A stretch of 63,897 nucleotides of DNA from an uncultured Collinsella sp. (GTDB taxonomy: Bacteria; Actinomycetota; Coriobacteriia; Coriobacteriales; Coriobacteriaceae), in contig CAUDQR010000014.1 of NCBI GenBank assembly GCA_958451615.1, positions 1 through 63,897 of the forward strand. The letters are read 5' to 3'. The position numbers were made by a program, and so were the translations under genes. Shown one piece after another: positions 1 through 9,010 of this stretch. The stretch's first letter is position 1; each line of letters starts with the position of its first letter. The notes below the pieces were generated by a model. That model had not been told where the DNA came from. It ran no database searches and worked only from the letters and a program-made list of their open reading frames with translations.

Positions 1-28
1 CCCTGGGGGGGTCGGTGCGGGGGCGGGG

Positions 29-37
29 CCCCCCCCC
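29..37. repeat. Homopolymer C9 tract (G9 on the minus strand)
   Basis: Nine consecutive C, just beyond the 3' end of the surface-protein gene, in a very G/C-skewed stretch that also has G7 at 5-11. It is one of four runs of nine or more C in the first 13.4 kb; I saw none elsewhere in the window. What lies to the left is outside the window. Confidence 0.85.
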
Positions 38-98
38 GCCCCTGCTATGCGTCATACACGTTGCAATTGCCCCTACCTAGAAGTGTATGGCAGTTCGA

Positions 99-1235
99 TC
101 AATCGCCTTTACGCTTTGGCCTACCTAGAACCGCAATCACGACGTTAACAAACACAAGCGCTGTTCCCAGCAGGAGTAGCGCCAAGGAGGCGGCGATCCA
201 GTTGCTGTCGGCTGTCCTGGGGAGCGTGACGGTGGCAGCGCTGGCGGTCTTGGCCCTGGATGGCGCGGACGCCGCGGTCTTGACCACTGTCGTTTTGGTT
301 GTCGTGGTCGTCTTGGGCGTCGCGGTCGCGGGCTTAAGGACGGGATCCGTCGCGGACCCGGCGCCGGGCCGCCCAACGGCAGGACCGGCACCACCGGCCG
401 GCTCGCCCGCGCCACCGGGCTCCTCGCGCCCGTCGGTCTCCCCCGCCGGCGCCGTGGCGCCCTGGGGCTCAATCACCACATGCGGCGCCATGGACCCGGA
501 GGCATCCACCGCGCCGCAGGCACCGAAGGCCCCGCCCGCAGGCGCCACGAACCGCGCGGACACGAGCGACCCGCCCGCGCATGCGACGCCGCCGTCGGCA
601 CCGGTCGCATCGAGCCGCGAGGTATCGACGGAAAGCCCGCGCCCGGCCGAATCGTCGCCTGCGCCCGCGTCCTGCAGGTACACGCCAAAAGCCTGCACGC
701 CGGCGGCGGGCGCGGCACCGGCGGCGACGACGCGCCCGCCGCCGCGCACGGCCATGCGGGCGGCGATCACGCCGGCCACGGCCTCGTCCGTGACGCCGGC
801 CCCGTCCGCCCGGGCATCGACGGCGCAGCCGTCCACCGCGAGCGCCCGCGAGACGTGGATCGCGCACTGCGAGCCCGATGCCGCCAGGGACCCGGTGCCG
901 CGAAGCGTCAGGCTGCCCCACACCTCCATGCCGCACTGCGCGATGTCCGCATCGGGCGCATGCGACTCGGTCACCGAGTTGCGCCCGGCAAGCGTCACGA
1001 CCAGGTCGCCGTCGGCGCCGATGGCGTCGCCCGCGTAGCCGTCAAGCTCCAGGTGGCCGGCATCGGTCCAGGCCCAGCCGGGGCCCGACACGCCCGGCTC
1101 GCAGTACGTCGCGCCCGCGATGAACAGGCTCTCCGCGCCCGCGGCATAGGAAGGCCCGCCCAGCAAAACGCATAGGCAGGCCATGGCAGCGATCGCGATG
1201 TGATGACGGCTGGCGTGGGACTCGGCGGCAAACAT
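99..1235 (-). CDS. Sortase-anchored (LPxT-type) surface protein
   Basis: Predicted secreted protein of 378 residues, anchored to the cell wall. The N-terminus has basic and His residues, then a hydrophobic segment ending near residue 32, like a signal peptide. The C-terminus has an LPRTA motif at about residue 338, a hydrophobic helix and a basic tail (RPKRK), the layout of a sortase sorting signal with A replacing the usual G. The mature part has a Gly/Ala-rich pattern of short beta segments seen in surface proteins annotated as carbohydrate-binding, then a Pro/Gly/Thr-rich stalk. I chose the ATG at 1235 because GGAG lies just upstream; an in-frame ATG at 1274 has no such site. It lies downstream of the polysaccharide operon on the same strand. 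No binding partner can be inferred. Confidence 0.7.
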   Translation of the reverse strand: MFAAESHASRHHIAIAAMACLCVLLGGPSYAAGAESLFIAGATYCEPGVSGPGWAWTDAGHLELDGYAGDAIGADGDLVVTLAGRNSVTESHAPDADIAQCGMEVWGSLTLRGTGSLAASGSQCAIHVSRALAVDGCAVDARADGAGVTDEAVAGVIAARMAVRGGGRVVAAGAAPAAGVQAFGVYLQDAGAGDDSAGRGLSVDTSRLDATGADGGVACAGGSLVSARFVAPAGGAFGACGAVDASGSMAPHVVIEPQGATAPAGETDGREEPGGAGEPAGGAGPAVGRPGAGSATDPVLKPATATPKTTTTTKTTVVKTAASAPSRAKTASAATVTLPRTADSNWIAASLALLLLGTALVFVNVVIAVLGRPKRKGD

Positions 1236-1329
1236 ACCCGCTCCGATCTTCGCAGGAGCCAATAGAATGTGCACCAGAAAATGCCCTGGTAGCGACAGTT
1301 ATTAGTTTAGCGAGATCGATGCGGGGGCA

Positions 1330-1358
1330 AAGATAAATCGCGTGGGTAATGTCGACAA
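1330..1358 (-). promoter_or_regulatory. Candidate promoter for the surface-protein gene
   Basis: On the minus strand TTGTCG is followed after 17 bases by TATCTT, a reasonable match to a housekeeping -35/-10 pair, about 95 bases upstream of the chosen start. If real, the surface protein can be expressed apart from the capsule operon. Confidence 0.35.
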
Positions 1359-1554
1359 TTAGGTGTAAATCGTTTTGCCAGTCGGTGAAAGGAGGAATGC
1401 AGGGTTATGCGTTAAGACGCGCTATCTTTGACACTCACGTTGCATATAGCTTCTGTGAATCTACTACCCGTTCCAGTTTGCTTCACCTTCCGCTCGCATC
1501 AGAGCGCGCCAAAGCTCACTGAGTCGCTAACTCGCTGTAATTAGCGAAGACGAT

Positions 1555-1564
1555 CCCCCCCCCC
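1555..1564. repeat. Homopolymer C10 tract (G10 on the minus strand)
   Basis: Ten C in the gap 38 bases past the acetyltransferase stop codon and about 320 bases upstream of the surface-protein start. A run this long is prone to slipped-strand mispairing; here it lies outside coding sequence, so any effect would be on transcription or read-through. Confidence 0.85.
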
Positions 1565-1602
1565 TCTATCCTGGATAAGACATGTAAAACCGATTTTATT
1601 AT

Positions 1603-2112
1603 TCAGACCCTGTTGTTTATATATTCGTCTGTTGCCCCATCTCGAGAAATGATTTTGCATGGGTGCCCAATCACAATCGAATGGCTTGGTACGTCGCAGT
1701 TAACATAAGTGTTCGGTGCAACGAGAACGTCGTTGCCTAAACGAACGCCACCAACAATAGTTGAGTTGACACCAAGCCAAACGCAATCGCCAAGAACAGG
1801 CGCACCTTTTCGTTTGCCGCGGTTTTCCCGACCAATTGTCACACCTTTGTGCATATTGCAGTTGCGACCGATAACGGCATTCGGGTTTACCGTAATGCCA
1901 AAAGCGTGACCCAGATACAAGCCTTCGCCAATCGAGGTGGCAGGCGCGATCTCGAGACCATATTTGCAAGCCATCCTCTTTCGAAAAAGATGCCATAAAG
2001 GATTGTGCGAATTCTGGCACTTTCGAAGTAGCCAAACAAACCTCAAAGCATGGTTTGAGAGAATAGACCCCCCCCCAAAGCGAATACGGTCACTGCTGTA
2101 TACATTCGACAT
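1603..2112 (-). CDS. Serine-acetyltransferase-like hexapeptide acetyltransferase
   Basis: A 169-residue left-handed beta-helix acyltransferase of the CysE/colanic acid type, probably adding acetyl groups to a sugar of the surface polysaccharide. Evidence is the run of hexapeptide repeats in the C-terminal two thirds (for example GEGLYLGHAFG, IGRNCNMHKGVTIG, LGDCVWLGVNSTIVGG) and the GHPCK ending typical of this family. The start at 2112 gives a normal N-terminus (MSNVYSSDRIRF) 13 bases after the epimerase stop; the ribosome site is weak. Residues 13-15 are three glycines encoded by a run of nine G, so loss or gain of one base there would frameshift the whole enzyme. It is the last enzyme gene of the capsule operon. 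Confidence 0.8.
   Translation of the reverse strand: MSNVYSSDRIRFGGGSILSNHALRFVWLLRKCQNSHNPLWHLFRKRMACKYGLEIAPATSIGEGLYLGHAFGITVNPNAVIGRNCNMHKGVTIGRENRGKRKGAPVLGDCVWLGVNSTIVGGVRLGNDVLVAPNTYVNCDVPSHSIVIGHPCKIISRDGATDEYINNRV
2068..2076. repeat. G9 tract inside the acetyltransferase reading frame
   Basis: Nine G on the coding strand encode three glycines at codons 13-15. This is the classic position for an on/off phase-variation tract: close to the start codon, with nearly all of the protein downstream. Confidence 0.85.
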
Positions 2113-2125
2113 TGCTATCACCCAG

Positions 2126-3166
2126 CTAATTCCCGTAGAACTCGCGATACCACTTCGCGAATTCACGAAGACCGTCCTCGAGCGGCGTTGCGGGTTTGTA
2201 ACCAAAATCGCGCTCCAAGGCGCCAGTATCCGCATAGGTTACAGGCACGTCACCAGGCTGCATAGGAACGAGCTGCTTATGCGCCTCGAAATCGTAATCG
2301 GCGGGGAGCACGCCCTCCTCAACCAGCACACGCTGCAGGGTGTCCACGAAGTCCAGCAGGTTCTCGGGATTCGAATTGCCGATGTTATACACGCGATGAG
2401 CGGCAATTGGCAAACCATCAGCACCGATCTTGACCTCAGGAGCGCCGTCCATGACCCTGCGCACGCCCTCCACAATATCGTCCACGTACGTAAAGTCGCG
2501 CTTACAATCGCCCATGTTGAAAATCTTAATCGTATCGCCACGACGCAACTTCTCGGTGAAGCCGAAGTACGCCATGTCGGGCCTTCCCATGGGCCCGTAC
2601 ACCGTAAAGAAGCGCAGACCCGTGGCCGGGATGGCGTAGAGCTTGGAGTAGGCCGCGGCCATGAGTTCATTGCTCTTCTTGGTGGCAGCATACAAACTCA
2701 CGGGGGAGTCTACGCGGTCCTCCTCGCTGAAGGGAACCTTCTCGTTGCCGCCATAAACCGAACTCGAACTCGCGTACACCAGGTGCTTCACCGGGTGATG
2801 ACGGCATCCTTCCAAAATGTTAAAGAATCCAATCAGGTTCGAGTCGATGTAAGCCCTCGGGTTCTCAATGGAATACCGCACACCCGCCTGGGCGGCCAAG
2901 TTCACCACAACGTCGAAGCCGTTCTCAGCGAACAGGCGCTCTATCAACGCGGCATCGCACAGGTCGCCGCGCACGAAGGCGAAACGCCCCGCCTTGTCCA
3001 CCTCCGCCAGCATTCGCAGGCGAGCCTCCTTGATGCCAGGGTCGTAGTAGCTGTTCACGTTGTCCAGACCGATGATCGCGTCGTCGGTGGTTTCGAGCAG
3101 CCGCTTCACCAGAAACGCCCCGATGAAGCCGGCGGCGCCAGTGACGAGGACTTTTCTATCCTGCAT
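2126..3166 (-). CDS. NAD-dependent epimerase, UDP-glucuronate 4-epimerase type
   Basis: Short-chain dehydrogenase/reductase-fold sugar epimerase of 346 residues, likely converting UDP-glucuronate to UDP-galacturonate in the cytoplasm. It shows the nucleotide-binding GAAGFIG motif at residues 10-16, and the catalytic Tyr159 and Lys163 in YAATK. The stretch SNELMAAAYSKLY after it and the FFTVYGP motif are typical of the UDP-glucuronate 4-epimerase branch. UDP-glucose dehydrogenase, encoded in the same operon, would supply the substrate. Specificity is inferred from family resemblance; a related NDP-sugar epimerase activity cannot be excluded. Confidence 0.85.
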   Translation of the reverse strand: MQDRKVLVTGAAGFIGAFLVKRLLETTDDAIIGLDNVNSYYDPGIKEARLRMLAEVDKAGRFAFVRGDLCDAALIERLFAENGFDVVVNLAAQAGVRYSIENPRAYIDSNLIGFFNILEGCRHHPVKHLVYASSSSVYGGNEKVPFSEEDRVDSPVSLYAATKKSNELMAAAYSKLYAIPATGLRFFTVYGPMGRPDMAYFGFTEKLRRGDTIKIFNMGDCKRDFTYVDDIVEGVRRVMDGAPEVKIGADGLPIAAHRVYNIGNSNPENLLDFVDTLQRVLVEEGVLPADYDFEAHKQLVPMQPGDVPVTYADTGALERDFGYKPATPLEDGLREFAKWYREFYGN

Positions 3167-3232
3167 ATATACCCCACTCTTTCGTTTTAAGGAAGTCCCG
3201 AGATGGAACTCCCAACAAGTTAATTACAGACC

Positions 3233-4699
3233 TCAAAACGTTTTAAAGCCGCCGCCCTTGACCAGCTTCAGCAGCACCCTCCTACTCTTGGGCAAAGCAA
3301 AGCAAATCGCGAAATAGACAACGACGCACCCTACAATGTCCAACCCGACGCCAAGCCAGTTGCTAGATGCGAGTCCATACGTCACCCATGCAAATGCGCA
3401 CATCATCGATGTGCAGAAAATGGGCTCCTTGAGCGACAACATAGTGCGCCCAAACGAAAGGCCAACCACGAAATATGTGACCACTTGGTTGATAGCAATC
3501 AAAAGGATTCTCAATCCCGCATCAGCCCACACGACGGCATCGAACCCTTGCATAGCCGCCACGGTCATAAGCGGCGTCATCAACACGAGGTACATCACCT
3601 GCACAAGCGTAGACACGCGCGGTTTACCAAGAGAGCGATACATCTCGCTGCTGTAGTATGAGAGCAGCACCATCGGCCCCTGCACCAGCCCATACAACCC
3701 GAACATGAGCGTCGCCTCGCCCCACTGATCGCCGAGCAACAGGGCCACCAAAGGCTCGCGGAATACGAAGATACCCGCAGACAACGGCAACAGGAACAAT
3801 GCCACCATGAACTGGAAGCGTCGCAGATAAGCAACGTATTCTTCCCGATCAAACTGAAGGCGCGAAAGTGACGAGAACAAGATGGGCGTCGTAGCGTTCG
3901 TGATAATCCCGAAGCACCCGCTCACAAAGGTGACTGGCGTCTTGTAATATCCCAACTCAGCCGCACCCAGGAAATGCCCCACGATAAAGGTGCCCGCCCA
4001 AGAGGAAAGCCATATGGTGAACGACTCCAAAAGCGTCCATCCGCTGAATGAGAACATAGCCTTCAGCATGTTGAAGGAGTAGAAAAAACGCGGCTTCCAC
4101 TCAGACAGCAGAGTCAGCCCCACTGCATTTACAATATTCGCCGCCAAAGTGCCAACGATAAGCGACCAGTAACCAAATCCCATAAACGCCAGTACAAGCG
4201 TCGAGCCGAAGTTAAGTAAGGTCGACGTCAGTCTCACCGGCATAAGCGACTTGAAATCGAGATTACGGTGGAACAACGCCATCTGAATGCTCGAAAACGA
4301 CGTCAACGGGAGAGAGAGGCAGGCCACGGCCAAGGGAAAGCCCAGCGACGGATTGCCCACGAAGGTGGCCACCGGATCGTTGAATATGGCAATGAGACAC
4401 CACAGGACCACCGATATGCCGAAGTTCGTCCAAAAGGCCACGTTAGCGTTGGCATGCAGGTCTTTTTTGTCTCGGAAGCTGTGTTGCACCAGGTACTTCT
4501 GGAACCCGGCGTCCGCGAACATGTCGGCAAAGCTCACTACCATGGTGACGGTCGCCACCATGCCAAACGCCTCTGGCGCCAGCAGCCTCGCTAAGACGAG
4601 CTGCGAGATAGGCGAGATGATTTTGGCGATAATCTCGGTTGCCAGAGACCACTTTGCCGCGCTTGCCGACCTCGCCCGGAGGTCTTTTGTGTCGGACAT
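3233..4699 (-). CDS. Wzx-type polysaccharide flippase (MOP superfamily)
   Basis: Integral membrane protein of 488 residues with about 12-14 hydrophobic segments, expected to flip lipid-linked repeat units across the cytoplasmic membrane. The N-terminus (ARSASAAKWSLATEI, then LARLLAPEAFGMVA) is characteristic of the WzxC-like polysaccharide transporter family. GGAGG lies 6 bases before the ATG. Together with the EpsG-like polymerase it points to a Wzx/Wzy-type assembly route. Confidence 0.9.
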   Translation of the reverse strand: MSDTKDLRARSASAAKWSLATEIIAKIISPISQLVLARLLAPEAFGMVATVTMVVSFADMFADAGFQKYLVQHSFRDKKDLHANANVAFWTNFGISVVLWCLIAIFNDPVATFVGNPSLGFPLAVACLSLPLTSFSSIQMALFHRNLDFKSLMPVRLTSTLLNFGSTLVLAFMGFGYWSLIVGTLAANIVNAVGLTLLSEWKPRFFYSFNMLKAMFSFSGWTLLESFTIWLSSWAGTFIVGHFLGAAELGYYKTPVTFVSGCFGIITNATTPILFSSLSRLQFDREEYVAYLRRFQFMVALFLLPLSAGIFVFREPLVALLLGDQWGEATLMFGLYGLVQGPMVLLSYYSSEMYRSLGKPRVSTLVQVMYLVLMTPLMTVAAMQGFDAVVWADAGLRILLIAINQVVTYFVVGLSFGRTMLSLKEPIFCTSMMCAFAWVTYGLASSNWLGVGLDIVGCVVVYFAICFALPKSRRVLLKLVKGGGFKTF

Positions 4700-4783
4700 A
4701 CTAAACCTCCATGAAGAAACGCCGGAGCGCGCTTACTGGCTGATTATCCATGCGCACGCACTGAATGCAGCTTTCGTTTGCCA

Positions 4784-5731
4784 TCATTCCTCGTTTTCAC
4801 GTTGGGGCAAAGAAACCATTTGCCCCAACGTCCTCTCCGCCTCAGCGGGGCTGAAAGGCGTAAACCCGCCCCACGGGTAGAAAGTCAGCTCGCCGACGAG
4901 AACGCGCCCCTTGCAGATGAAGAGGTCGACCCTCAAGAAAGGTACACCGTCACTCAGTTTCCTTGATAGCTCGAGCATCTCGCTGAGCTGCTCCGGGGCA
5001 GGGATCGTCTCTTCGGAACTCGCGTATCCCATCGCCAAAGGCAGCAGATTCCACTCAGTGTCGTAGAAATCGTTGTACCTCTTCTCAGAATCGTTCTTGT
5101 CCCCGTGACAATAAGAAATCAGCCGGGGTTCCCCGTCAAAGCAGAAGAAGTCGAACTCGTCGATGCCTTCCCAGTTATCGTCTTCATCACGGGCATTATC
5201 GCCCTCGCTCTCCAAGAACTCCTCGGCGAACACGACGGGCTTCACGTTCTTGTAAGGCCATTCCCTGCACCCGTAAAAATAATTCTGCTTCAAATGACCC
5301 CGAAAAAAGTCCTTGGCACTGTTGAGATCGAAGTGTCCCTTGTCAGTGCAGATGAGCACGCCGCCGCAGTCGTGGTTCGTTTTGAGTACGAACTTCTCCG
5401 GTAGCCCACTCACATCGATGTCATCAGCGGAATTCCAGGCGCCCAACGTCTTGACCACGTGCTCGGAGCCCACACGCGAGGCAATGAGGTCCTTAGCGCG
5501 GTACTTGTCGACCATGGTCGTGTACGCAGGGTTGTGATCGTTAAGCTTCAGCCACTGCATCTTCTCAGTGAAGGTCACCGGCGAGTCTATGCTAGGCCAC
5601 ATGCCCAACTTGGCGCGATGCATCAATCGAAGGTGCGTCCTGTCGGAAACCCATTTCGTTAGACCCTTCGACGTAAAGGCACAGTAGGCCATCCACGGGT
5701 CACTTAGGTATTTTTTAATTTTGCTTTCCAT
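4784..5731 (-). CDS. TupA-like ATP-grasp protein of polysaccharide biosynthesis
   Basis: A 315-residue protein resembling the ATP-grasp family named after TupA of teichuronopeptide synthesis. Members sit in cell-wall polymer clusters and are thought to join an amino acid or similar group to a carboxylate through an acyl-phosphate. Recognisable parts are the N-terminal TFTEKMQWLKL segment, KYRAKDLI, the KTNHDCGG loop with the ATP-binding lysine, and the acidic metal-binding end (FLRVDLF, GELTFYPWGGFTPF). The ATG at 5731 has AAGGAAAT at suitable spacing. In this operon a uronic acid carboxylate is a plausible acceptor, which would give an amidated capsule sugar; that is inference. Confidence 0.8.
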   Translation of the reverse strand: MESKIKKYLSDPWMAYCAFTSKGLTKWVSDRTHLRLMHRAKLGMWPSIDSPVTFTEKMQWLKLNDHNPAYTTMVDKYRAKDLIASRVGSEHVVKTLGAWNSADDIDVSGLPEKFVLKTNHDCGGVLICTDKGHFDLNSAKDFFRGHLKQNYFYGCREWPYKNVKPVVFAEEFLESEGDNARDEDDNWEGIDEFDFFCFDGEPRLISYCHGDKNDSEKRYNDFYDTEWNLLPLAMGYASSEETIPAPEQLSEMLELSRKLSDGVPFLRVDLFICKGRVLVGELTFYPWGGFTPFSPAEAERTLGQMVSLPQRENEE

Positions 5732-5874
5732 ATATACAATTTCCTTAAGTCCGAGCTTAAACAAAGCGTTTTACTTTTTAATTCTCTGCGCTACACATGG
5801 AACAAGCCCTGGGCGTATGCAAACCACCAACGTAGACTTTGCTCGTATATGCCCGAAACGGTTTCGGGCACTAT

Positions 5875-6963
5875 TTACCCCATCCAGACGAACGAATAAG
5901 ACTCGATACCAAGCCCGGTATGAAGCAGATAGGCATAAAAGGCGTAGAAAAGGAACCAGACAACTAGAAAACAGCCAAGACAAAAACGGGCTTTTATTTT
6001 CCGAGCGTCCTTCACGAAGCCTCCGAAAATCACAGGGCCTAATACGGTGAAGTAATAGGCTATGCGGCCGGCGTTGGCAATCACATAAGAGGACGCCGAA
6101 GCCAAAATGCCTAAAGCGTAAAACACGAGCGGCATCCGGTTGGCTTTGAGCCGCGACGTTCCGTCGCTCTCAACCGGGGCAACATTCGCAGTTTCGCGGC
6201 TGACGAAATATGCGATCGCGAGGACGGTCGCCTGCGCAAAAACCATCAACCCGATGCTCGATTCGTTCACGGAGTAACGCGCATACCGGTCGACGAGCTT
6301 AGAGCCCGCATAAGCTGCCAGGAACAGCAGGGCAACCGATGCAAGCATCTTCGCGGCGAACTGCGATCGGCTCTTGCTTTTGTTGGAAAATAGGTAGTAG
6401 ATGAGGAATAGGACCCCTATCAGGGCGGACGCGTGCAAAAGAGCGCCAACAGCCCACCAAGCGCAAAAAAGCAACGGCTTATTCTGTTCTAAAAACCTGG
6501 TTGCGTAGAAAACCAGCGAGACTGCAATCATCTGGCACGTCAGACACATAGACAGCGGGAACACCGTTGCCGTATAGACGAACATCGCAAACGAGAGCGA
6601 TGCCGTTCGTCTAAAATCCCAAAGCCTGAAAGCAAAAAAGGCGTTGGTGATCAGCGACTCGACGACGAGCAAGAACGAGTAATTGTTACAGATATGGAGC
6701 ACCGCACTTGTGAAGACACCGTACGGAACGCTGAACGTATGGTTCCACATCGTGGTCCCATACGCGTAGAAGTACTCGATTCCCTCTTTATAACCCAGGG
6801 TATCCTGCCCAACCGCATACGACCTCAAGCCCCCGATGGCGGTAAGAAGAACCACGGCAGCGACCAGCCCAGCCTTACTCTTGCCGTTTTCCGACATGCG
6901 CGCAAGCGCCGCTGAAAGCAAAACGACAAGAAAGTAGAAAAGCGATGTTTCGATAAAGTTCAT
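5875..6963 (-). CDS. EpsG-family membrane protein, probable Wzy polymerase
   Basis: Polytopic membrane protein of 362 residues with about 9-10 hydrophobic helices. The sequence GGLRSYAVGQDTLGY after the second helix matches the conserved R-x3-G-x-D-x3-Y pattern of the EpsG family, to which many capsule polymerases belong. It most likely joins repeat units on the outer face of the membrane. Its start overlaps the stop of the upstream glycosyltransferase (ATGA), so the two are translationally coupled. Codon use is more A/T-rich than in neighbouring housekeeping genes, as is common for polymerase genes. Confidence 0.8.
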   Translation of the reverse strand: MNFIETSLFYFLVVLLSAALARMSENGKSKAGLVAAVVLLTAIGGLRSYAVGQDTLGYKEGIEYFYAYGTTMWNHTFSVPYGVFTSAVLHICNNYSFLLVVESLITNAFFAFRLWDFRRTASLSFAMFVYTATVFPLSMCLTCQMIAVSLVFYATRFLEQNKPLLFCAWWAVGALLHASALIGVLFLIYYLFSNKSKSRSQFAAKMLASVALLFLAAYAGSKLVDRYARYSVNESSIGLMVFAQATVLAIAYFVSRETANVAPVESDGTSRLKANRMPLVFYALGILASASSYVIANAGRIAYYFTVLGPVIFGGFVKDARKIKARFCLGCFLVVWFLFYAFYAYLLHTGLGIESYSFVWMG

Positions 6964-8063
6964 CCGAATACCAGCCTCACGAAACCGGGAAGCTCCGAAT
7001 TGATTTCATAGCCCGAGCCTTTCAAATCCCTCGCACTGGCGCTTGACCCTATGCGATCCGCGGAGAGCGCGGCGTCGGCCCATTCGTCCAGAGCGTCGCC
7101 CAGACTTTTGTAAACGACGTTCTCGCAAATGCCAACCTCCCGCGTGATGGAGTCGCTAATCACGCAAGGGAGTCCGTTTGCCTGCGCCTCGACGACGACG
7201 TTCGGCAGGCCTTCGTAGACAGAGGGGAAGATGAAGACGTCCATAGCCGAATAGAGACGGCGGACATCGCTCCTAACCCCGGCAAACACCACCCTATCGG
7301 TCAATCCGAGCTCGGCAACGCGCCTCTCAACGGCCGTGCGTGTCTCGCCTTTGCCGACGAGAATGAGGACGGCGTCTGGCCTTCTCCGGGCGATTTCAGC
7401 AAAAACATCGACAAGGAAGAGGTGGTTCTTCTGCTCACTGAACCTCCCGACGTGCCCGACGACATAGGACTCGGCAGGAACGCCCAGTTCGCGCTTAACA
7501 TCGTCCCGTGTCGAAGCGTCATAGGCGTAGTCCTCGAGGTTGAGCGCGTTCTTCATGAGATGGAAACGCGGCCCCGATACCCCCGCCTTGCCGAACATGT
7601 AGACGCCCGCCTCGGTAGACGGGGCGGCGAAGTCGGTCGCCGCAACCCTGACAAGGGGCTTGAAAAGATTGTGCAGCAGGGTCTCCTTTTTGCTGTTCGA
7701 AACTGTACCCGTGTTGCTTGACCTGAATATGGTTCTGGACACGCCTCCGAATCTCATGGCGAGCAAATCAAGACAGGAAAGGCTGTGCTGAGACGACCTG
7801 ACAGCACAGCAATAACCGCCGTCCCGGGCTATCTGCATGAGCCGCTTGAACGATGCGACCGGCCCGGCCTCGGTCTTCTTGACTGTGTGCACAATTCTGC
7901 CGCCCATCGACTCGATTTCGGCGTCGTAAAAGCCCGGCACGTCGGACGACACACAGAAGTCGAGCTGATAGCGCGACTTGTCCAAAGCCCGGTAATACTT
8001 CATGAATACCGTCTCGGCCCCGCCGGTGTCCATCGAGGTCACGATATAGAGGGCCTTCTTCAT
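6960..8063 (-). CDS. Family 4 glycosyltransferase
   Basis: GT-B fold retaining glycosyltransferase of 367 residues, cytoplasmic, adding one sugar to the lipid-linked repeat unit. It has the N-terminal TSMDTGGAETVFMKYYRAL signature, the GHVGRFSEQKNH strand opening the nucleotide-sugar domain, and the E-x7-E type motif in PSVYEGLPNVVVEAQANGLP. Start and stop overlap both neighbours, so it is embedded in a tightly coupled operon block. Donor and acceptor cannot be read from sequence. Confidence 0.88.
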   Translation of the reverse strand: MKKALYIVTSMDTGGAETVFMKYYRALDKSRYQLDFCVSSDVPGFYDAEIESMGGRIVHTVKKTEAGPVASFKRLMQIARDGGYCCAVRSSQHSLSCLDLLAMRFGGVSRTIFRSSNTGTVSNSKKETLLHNLFKPLVRVAATDFAAPSTEAGVYMFGKAGVSGPRFHLMKNALNLEDYAYDASTRDDVKRELGVPAESYVVGHVGRFSEQKNHLFLVDVFAEIARRRPDAVLILVGKGETRTAVERRVAELGLTDRVVFAGVRSDVRRLYSAMDVFIFPSVYEGLPNVVVEAQANGLPCVISDSITREVGICENVVYKSLGDALDEWADAALSADRIGSSASARDLKGSGYEINSELPGFVRLVFG

Positions 8064-9010
8064 TGGACGATCACCGCATCGGATTTCTCGATCAGCTTCT
8101 GCAGCGCCTTTTTAGCAATCGCCTTCCTGCGGTTGGCCGGAGATTCCTGATAGCGCTCGTATACCTCGGCCTTCACCGCGAACCTTGCGTCGCCTGAAAG
8201 ATCCGCCATTGCGCGGAGCTGCGCTATATGTAGATGATGGTAGGCGGGAGAGGCGATATGCTTTTCCATGTCGTAATAAGACCAGAAGCCGGCGTCGTAG
8301 TCATCCAAATGGCAAGCCAACGTCTCCGCAGAGTGCTTGAATGGCCCGGCGAAGCGCGCGTCGACCAACGATGCGTCATAGAGACCGAAAAGGCTAAACA
8401 CCCAACCGTTCATGACACTGCGCCTGGGGCGTTGAGGGTACTCCTCCAGGAACAGTTCTCCCCCGTCATGCGACGACACGCCGCCATTGTCCATGTCGAT
8501 AAGCATGAACTCGGCAGCTTTCAGCGCCGCAACTCTATAGCACTCGTCCCCGAAAGCCGCATGGGCCCTCAGCAGCATCGAGCACCCCTCGCCTTGGGCC
8601 ATCGAGGAGACGGAGTACTTAGCGCTGCCTATCGGACCAAATGCGTCCCAAGAGCCGTCATCCCGCTGGGCGCCGATCGCCCAATCCGAGCATACCCTTA
8701 GTGCGTCGAGAAAGCGCTCAACTTCATCCGACCTGAGAATGCTCAAGTCGTAACAGCCCAAACCGTATTGGAAAATGGCGATGGGGAAATGCACCCGCGC
8801 CCCACCGGCGATGACGCTAACGGGGACACCGCCCTCGTCGAGCAGAGTACTGCCAGTGACCTTGCCGGTCAAATCGTTGTAGTACCCGGACAACTGTCCG
8901 ACATTATAGGCCCTGCCCAAGCTCTGCTCTACGGCCACAGCCGTCTTGCCAGTGAGCATTTTGCTCCACCTTTTGAGCATGGTCATCTTCTGCGCAATCT
9001 GGCCCATCAT
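8060..9010 (-). CDS. D-glucuronyl C5-epimerase family protein
   Basis: A 316-residue protein with the C-terminal catalytic domain of glucuronyl C5-epimerases, which convert D-glucuronate to L-iduronate. Family landmarks are YGLGCYDL, DGSWDAFGP, SSMAQGEGCSMLLRAH, the NGWVFSLFGLYD segment, and GFWSYYDMEKHIASP followed by AYHHLHIAQL, which aligns with the tyrosine-containing DYHTTHINQL region of the animal heparan sulfate enzyme. I see no signal peptide, so it should act in the cytoplasm. UDP-glucose dehydrogenase in the same operon makes UDP-glucuronate, which fits a glucuronate-containing glycan. The ATG overlaps the upstream stop codon. Confidence 0.8.
   Translation of the reverse strand: MMGQIAQKMTMLKRWSKMLTGKTAVAVEQSLGRAYNVGQLSGYYNDLTGKVTGSTLLDEGGVPVSVIAGGARVHFPIAIFQYGLGCYDLSILRSDEVERFLDALRVCSDWAIGAQRDDGSWDAFGPIGSAKYSVSSMAQGEGCSMLLRAHAAFGDECYRVAALKAAEFMLIDMDNGGVSSHDGGELFLEEYPQRPRRSVMNGWVFSLFGLYDASLVDARFAGPFKHSAETLACHLDDYDAGFWSYYDMEKHIASPAYHHLHIAQLRAMADLSGDARFAVKAEVYERYQESPANRRKAIAKKALQKLIEKSDAVIVQ

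Larger units (their letters stand above)
1236..1602. other. Intergenic region between the acetyltransferase and surface-protein genes
   Basis: No convincing gene. It holds the C10 tract (1555-1564), a small inverted repeat TCGCTAA/TTAGCGA at 1524-1530 and 1541-1547 that could be a weak terminator for the acetyltransferase gene, and a possible promoter for the surface protein near 1330-1358. Confidence 0.5.
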
